Source of the DNA: Bacteroidota bacterium
GTDB taxonomy: Bacteria > Bacteroidota > Bacteroidia > CAIKAF01
NCBI GenBank assembly: GCA_023432985.1
Contig: JAEZEQ010000027.1
Location: 1 to 47,197, forward strand
Length of the DNA stretch: 47,197 nt
Direction of reading: 5' to 3'
Below the pieces are notes generated by a model. It saw only the letters and a program-made list of their open reading frames with translations, was not told the origin of the DNA and did no database searches. A program made the translations under genes and the position numbers. Shown here one piece after another: positions 9,283 to 15,511 of this stretch. How positions within the stretch are numbered: the stretch's first letter is position 1; every line of letters begins with the position of its first letter.

Positions 9283-9290
9283 CAAAGGTA
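9283..9290 (-). promoter_or_regulatory. -7 promoter element for uvrB
   Basis: On the minus strand the sequence reads TACCTTTG, a perfect TAnnTTTG. It ends only 6 nt before the ATG at 9276, so the mRNA would have almost no leader. No -33 TTTG is visible at standard spacing. Confidence 0.6.
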
Positions 9291-9345
9291 TGCAATTTGA
9301 CGCATAGAATTAGAATGAATTATGCGCTAATACAGGCAGAAAAAC

Positions 9346-9353
9346 TATCTTTA
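9346..9353 (+). promoter_or_regulatory. Near-consensus -7 element for the SDR / 5-alpha-reductase pair
   Basis: TATCTTTA differs from TAnnTTTG only at the final base. It is placed 26 nt upstream of the ATG at 9380. Confidence 0.35.
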
Positions 9354-9379
9354 CACGCCAATTAAAGAGAAATAAGTAA

Positions 9380-10354
9380 ATGAAGGTAGCTGTAACGGGA
9401 GCGAGCGGACATATAGGATATGCTGTGATAAATACCCTTTTAGAGCGTGGCTTAACGCCCCGTGTATTCATACATAAAAACAACCCTTTCGAAGGAAACA
9501 AAAATGTAGAAGTCGTTCGTGGCTCTATGTTGCAAAAAGACGATTTGAAAAATCTGCTTGAAGGTTGCACGCATTTAATACATTGTGCGGCCATGGTTTC
9601 CATAGGTGGAGATAAAAGCGGGGATATTTACACGGCCAATGTAGAGGGATTGCGTAATGTTATGGAAGTGGCATTAGAGACCAAGATCAAACGCATGGTA
9701 CATTTATCCACTGTGCATGTCTACGACATAAGCAGTGTGGAATTACTAACCGAAGAAGCGCCATATATTCCCGACCATAAAGCCATATTATATGAAAAGA
9801 GCAAAAGGGACGGACAGATTTTGGCGTTGGAATATGCAAGGCGCGGATTAGATATAGTCCTTTTAAATCCGACCAGTGTATATGGAGTCCCCGATATATC
9901 CGGAAGTCGCCAGAATCAGGCTGTTTGGGATTTATACCGCAATAAATATCCTTTTTTATTTCGCGGGGGTTACGATTGGGTGGACGTAAACGATGTATCG
10001 GAGGCGGCAGTAAATGCCTTACAAATGGGAAGAACGGGAGAGGCATATTTACTGAGTGGGAAATACATGACCTTGAAAGAATTATCCTATGCCGTGGCCA
10101 GCGTAAAGGGATCAAAAATACCGGCAATAGAATTGCCCGTTTGGATGGTCCGCAGCGGTGTACCTTTTGTGAAATTATATGCCAAAGCAATGGGCAACGA
10201 GCCTTTATTAAGCCATGATGCCATAGATATACTATTGAATTCGCCCAAAAATATCAGTTCGATTAAAGCACAAAAAGACTTAAACTTTCGCATCAGGCCC
10301 GAAACAGAGACCATAAAAGGGATTATAGAACATTTTAAAAATCAAAGAAGATGA
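9380..10354 (+). CDS. NAD-dependent epimerase/dehydratase (extended SDR)
   Basis: The 324-residue protein has an N-terminal Rossmann fold with GASGHIG (G7, G10, G13) and the active-site pair Y138/K142 (YEKSK) with upstream S110/T111. These are the hallmarks of extended short-chain dehydrogenases that act on sugars, flavonols or 3-beta-hydroxysteroids. Its stop overlaps the start of a steroid 5-alpha-reductase-like gene (ATGA), so the two proteins are probably made together. That partner makes a hydroxysteroid-, isoprenoid- or ketone-directed activity more likely than a nucleotide-sugar one, though this is inference. No signal peptide is visible. It could equally be a dihydroflavonol-reductase-like enzyme of unknown substrate. 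Confidence 0.8.
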   Translation: MKVAVTGASGHIGYAVINTLLERGLTPRVFIHKNNPFEGNKNVEVVRGSMLQKDDLKNLLEGCTHLIHCAAMVSIGGDKSGDIYTANVEGLRNVMEVALETKIKRMVHLSTVHVYDISSVELLTEEAPYIPDHKAILYEKSKRDGQILALEYARRGLDIVLLNPTSVYGVPDISGSRQNQAVWDLYRNKYPFLFRGGYDWVDVNDVSEAAVNALQMGRTGEAYLLSGKYMTLKELSYAVASVKGSKIPAIELPVWMVRSGVPFVKLYAKAMGNEPLLSHDAIDILLNSPKNISSIKAQKDLNFRIRPETETIKGIIEHFKNQRR

Positions 10355-11106
10355 GTTTAGAAAATTTACATTTACTCTGTTATAGCTGGATGGGTGTTGG
10401 ACTAGTTGCCTTTATCCTACTTCAATTTTTCAATGCACCTTATGGAAAATTCAGCAGCAATGCCTGGGGTCCGACCATAGATAACAGAACCGGATGGGTA
10501 ATAATGGAAGCTATAGTCATCGTCTTTTTCCTGTATTACAGTTTTAGAGGAGGGCGTCAATATGGCCCGGTAGAATGGGTTTTTATAGGTTTATTTCTAT
10601 TTCATTATGCCAATAGAGGATTTATTTTCCCATTTCGCACCAAGACCAAAGGCAAGCGTATGCCCATATTAATATCCTTATTGGGTGTAGGGCATAATTG
10701 GGTAAATTGTTTTCTTTTAGGCAGCTATTTAAATCTGTTTGCCTCCTACGATACCAGTTGGTTTGGAAGTCCGCAATTTATCATAGGAATAATCCTTTTT
10801 ATCACGGGTATGGTCATCAACTGGCAATCGGACAATATACTTATAAACCTGCGCGACAAGCCGGGAGATGGGTATAAAATACCTCAGGGGGGCTTATTCA
10901 AATACATTTCTTGCCCGAACTTAATGGGCGAAATTATAGAATGGTTAGGATTTGCGATAATGATGTGGGCATTACCGGGCTTTGCTTTTGTGGTATTTAC
11001 GGTCTGCAACTTATTACCGCGCGCATTATCTTCGCATAAGTGGTACAAGTCTTATTTTGCCGATTATCCCAAAAACAGGAAAGCCATTATACCCGGAATT
11101 TTATAG
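10351..11106 (+). CDS. Steroid 5-alpha-reductase (3-oxo-5-alpha-steroid 4-dehydrogenase) family membrane enzyme
   Basis: This protein has 251 residues with about six membrane helices. The C-terminal steroid_dh domain is recognisable: HYANRGFIFPFR near residues 84-95, GHNWVN, NLRDKPGDGYKIPQGGLFKYISCPNLMGEIIEWLGFA, and a C-terminal HKWYKSYF. The E and H residues of this NADPH-binding region match the family. Eukaryotic relatives reduce the delta-4 double bond of 3-oxosteroids; bacterial substrates are mostly unknown. It is coupled to the upstream SDR by an ATGA overlap. No sterol-synthesis gene is visible in the window. Confidence 0.85.
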   Translation: MSLENLHLLCYSWMGVGLVAFILLQFFNAPYGKFSSNAWGPTIDNRTGWVIMEAIVIVFFLYYSFRGGRQYGPVEWVFIGLFLFHYANRGFIFPFRTKTKGKRMPILISLLGVGHNWVNCFLLGSYLNLFASYDTSWFGSPQFIIGIILFITGMVINWQSDNILINLRDKPGDGYKIPQGGLFKYISCPNLMGEIIEWLGFAIMMWALPGFAFVVFTVCNLLPRALSSHKWYKSYFADYPKNRKAIIPGIL

Positions 11107-11135
11107 GAAAGAAGGGTGAAAAATGAGGATTAAAA

Positions 11136-11573
11136 TCAGATTTCCTTTTCCGCAAACTTTTTAAAATCGTCCATATAAATTTGCGATTGTTGTTTAAACA
11201 TTTTTGGAAAAAGCCATCCAAACAGTTTCATATAGCCCGAGAAAAAGAAAATATTTTCGGTATGATACAGGGTTTTATTATCGGGTAAAATTTCGAAAAA
11301 GTGGCTTACTTCGTTGCGTACGCCGTTGACTATATAAAGGGCCCTGTATTCGTCGGGCAAATTACGAGAGACAATTGTTTCGTGCATTTCGAGTTTACTT
11401 TTTCCCATATGGTAATGGAGCAGAGTTTCTGCGCCGGGCTGACCTGCCGTACCACTCAGCAATTCATAAGATTGAAGGCCGGGTTGCCAGGCAGAGAGCA
11501 TTTCGGGATTATCGAAAAGGGCCACCACCTTATCGCGGGGAGCGTTAATAATAACTTCATTGCTATATTTCAT
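11136..11573 (-). CDS. SRPBCC (START/polyketide-cyclase-like) family protein
   Basis: The 145-residue protein has the SRPBCC layout: an N-terminal strand leading into APRDKVVALFDNPEMLSAW, a curved beta sheet and a long C-terminal helix (MDDFKKFAEKEI). The family binds hydrophobic ligands in a deep cavity; the ligand here cannot be predicted. It converges on the 5-alpha-reductase-like gene with a 29-nt gap. A near-consensus -7 box (TACCTTTC on the minus strand, 11591-11598) lies 17 nt upstream of the start codon. Confidence 0.75.
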   Translation of the reverse strand: MKYSNEVIINAPRDKVVALFDNPEMLSAWQPGLQSYELLSGTAGQPGAETLLHYHMGKSKLEMHETIVSRNLPDEYRALYIVNGVRNEVSHFFEILPDNKTLYHTENIFFFSGYMKLFGWLFPKMFKQQSQIYMDDFKKFAEKEI

Positions 11574-11636
11574 GCCATTATATTTTTTACGAAAGGTAGT
11601 CGAATTAATCCAATTTTAAAGAGGCAGGGGGAAGAG

Positions 11637-11664
11637 ATGATTTCGCTCATAAGGAGCGGTATTA
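11637..11664 (+). repeat. Solo copy of the REP-like unit at the transposase 3' end
   Basis: The segment ATGATTTCGCTC followed by ATAAGGAGC and then TATTATT repeats the layout of the array units at 12132-12256, with a degenerate hairpin (GCTC/GAGC, 11645-11657). It includes the stop codon of the transposase, so both ends of the transposase gene carry the same element in the same orientation. Confidence 0.55.
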
Positions 11665-12123
11665 TTCAATCCATTCAAACAAATAATTTTCATCATATCC
11701 TATATTATATTTTTGTAACAGTTCTAAATATTCATTTTTAAATGTTTTCTTCTTGTGATGTTGCTCTTGATTGTTGATGTATGCAATAATAATATCTAAC
11801 TGAGATTGGGCATAAGAAAATGCACCAAAGCCTTCTTGCCATTGAAATTTCCCTTTTACCAATCCTTTTTCATTAATCCATTTTGATGAATTTGTTTTAA
11901 TGTCTCTTACCAAATCCGATAATGCAATATTCGGTTTTATGCTAACCAATATATGTATGTGGTCTGCAACGCCTCCAATAGCATATACCTTTTGTTTTTT
12001 TCCGTTTACAATACCACAGATGTATTTGTACAATTCTTCTCTCCAGTCTTTGTGAATCAGGTTTTCTCGTCTTTTTACCGAAAATACAACGTGTAAATAT
12101 ATTTGGGTATATGTGTTTGCCAT
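11662..12123 (-). CDS. REP-associated tyrosine transposase (IS200/IS605-like, Y1)
   Basis: This 153-residue protein is a complete Y1 HUH single-strand transposase: the metal-binding HUH motif is DHIHIL (H55, H57) and the probable nucleophile lies in AYINNQ (Y115, with Q119). The family nicks single-stranded hairpin DNA and forms 5'-phosphotyrosine intermediates. There is no tnpB accessory gene. The gene is flanked by short hairpin repeats on both sides, which fits the domesticated RAYT type that is linked to REP elements rather than a free IS. All catalytic residues are present, so activity is possible. It has no SD; translation would start at the ATG at 12123, 12 nt from the first repeat hairpin. 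Confidence 0.9.
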   Translation of the reverse strand: MANTYTQIYLHVVFSVKRRENLIHKDWREELYKYICGIVNGKKQKVYAIGGVADHIHILVSIKPNIALSDLVRDIKTNSSKWINEKGLVKGKFQWQEGFGAFSYAQSQLDIIIAYINNQEQHHKKKTFKNEYLELLQKYNIGYDENYLFEWIE

Positions 12124-12131
12124 AATTTGTA

Positions 12132-12256
12132 TTTCGCCCCTACGGGGCTATTATGATTTTGCTCCTACGGAGCTATTATGATTTCGCTCCTACGGGGCTA
12201 TTATGATTTCGCTCCTACGGAGCTATTATGATTTCGCTCCTACGGAGCTGTGATGA
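12132..12256 (+). repeat. Five-unit tandem array of 25-bp REP-like hairpin repeats
   Basis: Five hairpins start at 12136, 12161, 12186, 12211 and 12236, exactly 25 bp apart. The core is GCTCCTACGGAGC (5-bp stem, 3-nt loop TAC), joined by TATTATGATTTC. Unit 1 is GCCCC/GGGGC (a compensated change on both arms) and unit 3 is GCTCC/GGGGC (a G-T wobble), so the folding is conserved even where the sequence varies. The array lies between the transposase start and the 3' end of the SprB-repeat gene. Confidence 0.9.
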
Positions 12257-12263
12257 TATGAAT

Positions 12264-13787
12264 TTAATTTTTCAGGATTTTATAGAAGCCGCTATTTCCA
12301 TCCTTTCCTAAAGATTTACAATATACCAAATACAAACCGGGTTTAAGTGCACTTAAGGGGAGTTTTATTTCATTATAATCAGACCGAAAGTTCAGCAATA
12401 CTTTTCCCGAAATGTCCATTATTTTTCCTTCAAAGGCCTCGGTATATACAATATTCAAAACATCATTAACCGGATTAGGATGCAATTGAATGAATACTGA
12501 TTCCTTCTCATCAATACTTACCCTATAAATTGATAAACATTCTGAAGTATCGCTACACATATCAGAAGAAAAGGCAACGACGGCATAATCACCGTTTACA
12601 AGTGCATCAAAGGTCGCATTCGTTTCACCCGGAATTGGACTATTCGTTTCACAATCAATCCACTGATAACTCACTCCCCCACTTGCTATTAGGGATGTAG
12701 CATTTACATAATTCACCGAAGCATTGGGTTGAGGGAAAATCGTAAGACTTAAATGCACCAAACTATCACAACCTGCAACAGAAGGAAACAAATGGGAATA
12801 AATTCCTGTTTGTGTATACTCCACTCCGCCAAAATAATAACTTAAGCAAGCTGAAGCAGCGCTATTCACTACAATAGGGTTTGGTTCCGAAATAGTCACA
12901 CTTTCTGTCAATGTTTGCAATACGGGAGTACCTGTGCTCGTACTTGTAATCCGAACATCATTAATAGCAACAGATGGGTCAGTTCCTACTCCATCGTCAT
13001 TATTAACCCAATTAATTCCGATTTGAAGGTTGGGAATATTGGCACAAGCCGGGGGCAAAGGCATACTAAAGTTGGTCCACTGACCTTGCCCGCCCACACA
13101 TACAGGCGATTTAATAGAAGGTGTAAGTAAAACCCACCCGGCACCGGCATTATACCAGACCGAAGCATTATCGTTTAGGCCATCTCCATTTGAGATATAA
13201 TCGAAAGATAAAGTAAGAGATGAATGTCCTATAGTAGAAATCAGTGGAGAAGAAGCTCTTGTAGCGGTTTGTGGACACATTAAAATTCCACAAAGTCCGC
13301 CCGCATCATACACGGCACCATTATTAGGCATCAAAACAGCGGCAATATGCAAGGTTTTATTTCCATTCGCAGCAACTCCGCATCCACCTACTGCAACGCC
13401 ACCTTCATTATCAGAAACGACCCAAAAATTCGGGTCGGTACCATTCATGCCGGTTTGCGTGTTTAGCACCCAATTATGCGTAGCTTCGAAAGTTTCGAGA
13501 TAAACAGTATTAACAGTATTTCCGGGACTAATCGTATCAACGACAGTAACCGTATAAGTTCCCGGACCTAAATTATTTGCCGTTGCAGCATTTCCTCCGG
13601 ATGGGGACCATGAGTAAGAATAATGCCCTGTTCCTCCGACGGGGACAACCGTTGCAGAGCCATCGTTTGCTCCGTTGCAACTGATATCTTGGTGATTAAT
13701 ACTGATTGAAAATTGGCCAAAAATCGTGTCCGGCAAAAAAAGACTGTAAAGAGAAAACAGTCCTAGTGTAATAAATAAGTTTTTCAT
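12264..13787 (-). CDS. SprB-repeat, T9SS type A sorting-domain surface protein
   Basis: The 507-residue protein starts with a signal peptide (MKNLFITLGLFSLYSLF..., cut near residue 24). It continues with one SprB-type repeat (HQDISCNGANDGSATV...YSYSWSPSGG, residues about 32-80) and a jelly-roll-like domain (residues about 90-280, with WVVSDNEGG and several cysteines). An Ig-like YQWIDC...PIPGET module follows, then a C-terminal sorting domain (LHPNPVNDVLNIVY). It should be exported by Sec and then the type IX system. SprB repeats occur in gliding adhesins and other large surface proteins, so adhesion is plausible but not shown. A 10-bp inverted repeat sits directly upstream of the start. Confidence 0.85.
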   Translation of the reverse strand: MKNLFITLGLFSLYSLFLPDTIFGQFSISINHQDISCNGANDGSATVVPVGGTGHYSYSWSPSGGNAATANNLGPGTYTVTVVDTISPGNTVNTVYLETFEATHNWVLNTQTGMNGTDPNFWVVSDNEGGVAVGGCGVAANGNKTLHIAAVLMPNNGAVYDAGGLCGILMCPQTATRASSPLISTIGHSSLTLSFDYISNGDGLNDNASVWYNAGAGWVLLTPSIKSPVCVGGQGQWTNFSMPLPPACANIPNLQIGINWVNNDDGVGTDPSVAINDVRITSTSTGTPVLQTLTESVTISEPNPIVVNSAASACLSYYFGGVEYTQTGIYSHLFPSVAGCDSLVHLSLTIFPQPNASVNYVNATSLIASGGVSYQWIDCETNSPIPGETNATFDALVNGDYAVVAFSSDMCSDTSECLSIYRVSIDEKESVFIQLHPNPVNDVLNIVYTEAFEGKIMDISGKVLLNFRSDYNEIKLPLSALKPGLYLVYCKSLGKDGNSGFYKILKN

Positions 13788-13790
13788 ATT

Positions 13791-13829
13791 GTTAGAATTA
13801 AGGTTATATAAATTTAAACTAATTCTAAC
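13791..13829. repeat. 10-bp inverted repeat upstream of the SprB-repeat gene
   Basis: GTTAGAATTA (13791-13800) and TAATTCTAAC (13820-13829) are perfect inverted copies separated by 19 bp of AT-rich DNA, beginning 4 nt upstream of the start codon. Its position suggests an operator or a leader hairpin. Confidence 0.45.
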
Positions 13830-13835
13830 AAATAC

Positions 13836-13866
13836 AAAAAAAAAGGCCGGATAAAAAATCCGACCT
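13836..13866 (-). terminator. Intrinsic terminator after hpf
   Basis: On the minus strand AGGTCGGAT pairs with ATCCGGCCT (13844-13866, one G-U pair) around a T-rich loop and is followed by eight or nine T. It lies 8 nt after the hpf stop. Confidence 0.8.
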
Positions 13867-13874
13867 AAATAGGC

Positions 13875-14174
13875 TTACTTATTATTTTTCATTTCCTTAT
13901 ACTTAATCAGCTGTCTGTTCAGTGCTTCAAAAGTAAGATCAATAGCTTCTTCGGCGATATCCGATTCTTTGCTGGCGAAAAGGTCTTGTCCGCCCACATG
14001 AATTTTCATTTCGACCGTTTTAGGGGATGGATCTACGGCTCTATTCTTTTTAATAATAACATCCGCGCTTAATATTTCATCGTAAACTGATTTCAGTTTA
14101 TCGATACGTTTAGAAACGTGGGCTTTCAATTCATCCGAATTGTTGACATCAAAAACATTCACTTGTACATTCAT
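13875..14174 (-). CDS. hpf: Ribosome hibernation promoting factor, short form
   Basis: The 99-residue protein matches the HPF/RaiA (YfiA) fold: MNVQVNVFDVNNSDELKAHV at the N-terminus, then a lysine-rich helix region, a basic patch (KKNRAVDPSPKTVEMKI) and an acidic helix that follows. The family binds the 30S decoding centre and stabilises inactive ribosomes in slow growth. At this length it lacks the C-terminal dimerisation domain of long HPF. It lies 14 nt downstream of the xer recombinase gene and is probably cotranscribed with it, as is usual in Bacteroidota, and a strong terminator follows. Confidence 0.9.
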   Translation of the reverse strand: MNVQVNVFDVNNSDELKAHVSKRIDKLKSVYDEILSADVIIKKNRAVDPSPKTVEMKIHVGGQDLFASKESDIAEEAIDLTFEALNRQLIKYKEMKNNK

Positions 14175-14188
14175 AGTTATTACATTAT

Positions 14189-15088
14189 TTAAGCTCTTGG
14201 GTGAGCTTGGTTATACACTTTTTTCAATTTTTCGAGCGTGTTATGCGTATACACTTGCGTTGCTGCGAGTCCGGCATGCCCCAATAATTCCTTTACGGCA
14301 TTAATATCGGCACCGGCATTAAGCAAGTGAGTAGCGAAGGAGTGTCGCAGAATATGCGGACTTTTCTTATCTTGGGTAGTAATGATACCCAGGGCGGTTT
14401 TCACCAGGAGATATACATATTTGGGATAGAGCATTTTGCCATTTTCTCTAAGAAAAAAAGCGGCATCATCCTCTTTATATTCCAGTTGATTTCGAAGCGT
14501 CATATAGGTTTGTAGTGTGCGGTTAACTTCGTTATTCAACGGCACAATGCGTTCCTTGTTGCGTTTACCGAGCACTTTAACATTCCCTTTAATCAGATCT
14601 ACATCGGCATATTTAAGTGAGATTAATTCCGAAAGGCGTATACCGGTGGCGTAGAACAATTCGAATACAGCTTTATGGAGATTTCCATTATAGTCATTAC
14701 CGAAATCGACCCTATCCAATAAATTATTCATTTTAGATTCATCGACAAAAACGGGTAATTTTTTTCTGATTTTCGGTAGGATAATTTTAGAGAGCGGGTT
14801 CGATTTCAGGTTGCCTAAGCGGCGATGATAGGTATAGAAGCTTCGGACAGAAGAAATTTTACGGTGTATAGATTTCGGGCTAATTTGTTGAGAATTGAGA
14901 TGCATAATATAAGAACGCAGCATAGGCGTTTGCACCTCATTCCAATCATCAATCTGATAGGTCTGCCAAATAAAATCGCAGCATTGCGATAAGTCGGACA
15001 CATAGGCTTTGAGCGTATGATTAGATACGCGTTTTTCATTTTGCAGATATAGTGCAAAAGAATCGATAAGCATTTGCATCCTTTCCAT
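14189..15088 (-). CDS. xerD: Tyrosine recombinase XerC/XerD family
   Basis: The 299-residue enzyme has an N-terminal SAM-like core-binding domain (about residues 5-90) and a C-terminal catalytic domain with the full set of active residues: R151 (TGIRLSEL), K175, H245 and R248 (HILRHS), H271 (LGHAG) and Y280. Xer enzymes resolve chromosome dimers at dif. Whether this is XerC or XerD cannot be told by eye, and no dif-like site was recognised in the window. M1 at 15088 is used because a near-consensus -7 box (TATCTTTA, 15101-15108) fits it; M4 and M6 are alternatives. It sits between rpsU and hpf, the conserved Bacteroidota trio. Confidence 0.9.
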   Translation of the reverse strand: MERMQMLIDSFALYLQNEKRVSNHTLKAYVSDLSQCCDFIWQTYQIDDWNEVQTPMLRSYIMHLNSQQISPKSIHRKISSVRSFYTYHRRLGNLKSNPLSKIILPKIRKKLPVFVDESKMNNLLDRVDFGNDYNGNLHKAVFELFYATGIRLSELISLKYADVDLIKGNVKVLGKRNKERIVPLNNEVNRTLQTYMTLRNQLEYKEDDAAFFLRENGKMLYPKYVYLLVKTALGIITTQDKKSPHILRHSFATHLLNAGADINAVKELLGHAGLAATQVYTHNTLEKLKKVYNQAHPRA

Positions 15089-15100
15089 AGACTATAGAGG

Positions 15101-15108
15101 TAAAGATA
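15101..15108 (-). promoter_or_regulatory. Near-consensus -7 element for xer-hpf
   Basis: Minus-strand TATCTTTA matches TAnnTTTG except at the last base. It lies between the rpsU terminator and the xer start codon, so xer-hpf could be transcribed separately from rpsU. Confidence 0.35.
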
Positions 15109-15144
15109 CAAAAAAAGGAAGGATATAAGAAGGGTGAGTATAAA

Positions 15145-15175
15145 CAAAAAAAAGTGCCTTTTAAAAAAGGCACTT
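15145..15175 (-). terminator. Intrinsic terminator after rpsU
   Basis: On the minus strand AAGTGCCTTTT (15175-15165) pairs with AAAAGGCACTT (15162-15152) around a 2-nt loop, followed by T-rich sequence. It probably ends most rpsU transcripts before xer. Confidence 0.85.
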
Positions 15176-15199
15176 CAGCGTATTGACGCAAATACTATA

Positions 15200-15394
15200 T
15201 TAACCGTTCAATTCTGCGTTAAGCGATTCGCGGTATGCGGCACGTAGACGTTGAGTACGCAATTTAACCGATTTCTTTGTGAAATACTGACGTTCGCGCA
15301 ATTTGCGTACAACGCCTGTTTTTTCGAACTTTTTCTTGTACTTTTTAAGCGCTCTGTCGATGCTTTCGCCTTCTTTAACTGGAATTATTAACAT
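15200..15394 (-). CDS. rpsU: 30S ribosomal protein bS21
   Basis: The 64-residue protein is a typical bS21 (MLIIPVKEGESIDRALKKYKKKFEKTG..., then the basic YFTKKSVKLRTQRLRAAY). It binds the 30S platform close to the anti-SD region of 16S rRNA; in Bacteroidia this protein takes part in hiding the anti-SD. The longer frame up to 15445 is rejected because it would run through the promoter, so the ATG at 15394 is used. The leader contains AGAAAGAGAA but no strong AGGAGG. A complete -33/-7 promoter lies upstream and a strong terminator downstream. Confidence 0.95.
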   Translation of the reverse strand: MLIIPVKEGESIDRALKKYKKKFEKTGVVRKLRERQYFTKKSVKLRTQRLRAAYRESLNAELNG

Positions 15395-15427
15395 ATAAAT
15401 TTCTCTTTCTTTTTTATTTAAGGAATG

Positions 15428-15458
15428 CAAAGGTAAACAAAACATTTAAAATTGCAAA
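15428..15458 (-). promoter_or_regulatory. Complete Bacteroidetes-type promoter for rpsU
   Basis: On the minus strand, -33 TTTG (15458-15455) is followed after exactly 19 bp by -7 TACCTTTG (15435-15428). Spacing and both boxes match the consensus. The start site would fall about 30 nt before the rpsU ATG, directly behind the rpoC terminator. Confidence 0.8.
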
Positions 15459-15470
15459 CCAAAATGAGTT

Positions 15471-15503
15471 AAATAAAATCCCGGGAAGAAGATCTTCCCG
15501 GGA
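15471..15503 (-). terminator. Intrinsic terminator of the rpoBC operon
   Basis: TCCCGGGAAGA (15479-15489) and TCTTCCCGGGA (15493-15503) form a perfect 11-bp stem with a 3-nt loop. On the minus strand it is followed by TTTTATTT. It lies 9 nt after the rpoC stop. Confidence 0.9.
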
Positions 15504-15511
15504 AAATCAGA

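Noticed and set aside
12132..12256. Short regularly spaced repeats as a CRISPR array
   Set aside because: The whole 25-bp period is repeated with no variable spacers, there are no cas genes, and the units are REP-like hairpins next to a transposase.
15395..15445. Longer N-terminus for bS21
   Set aside because: The extension has no match in the family and would overlap the -7 promoter; the usual MLIIPVKEG start is at 15394.
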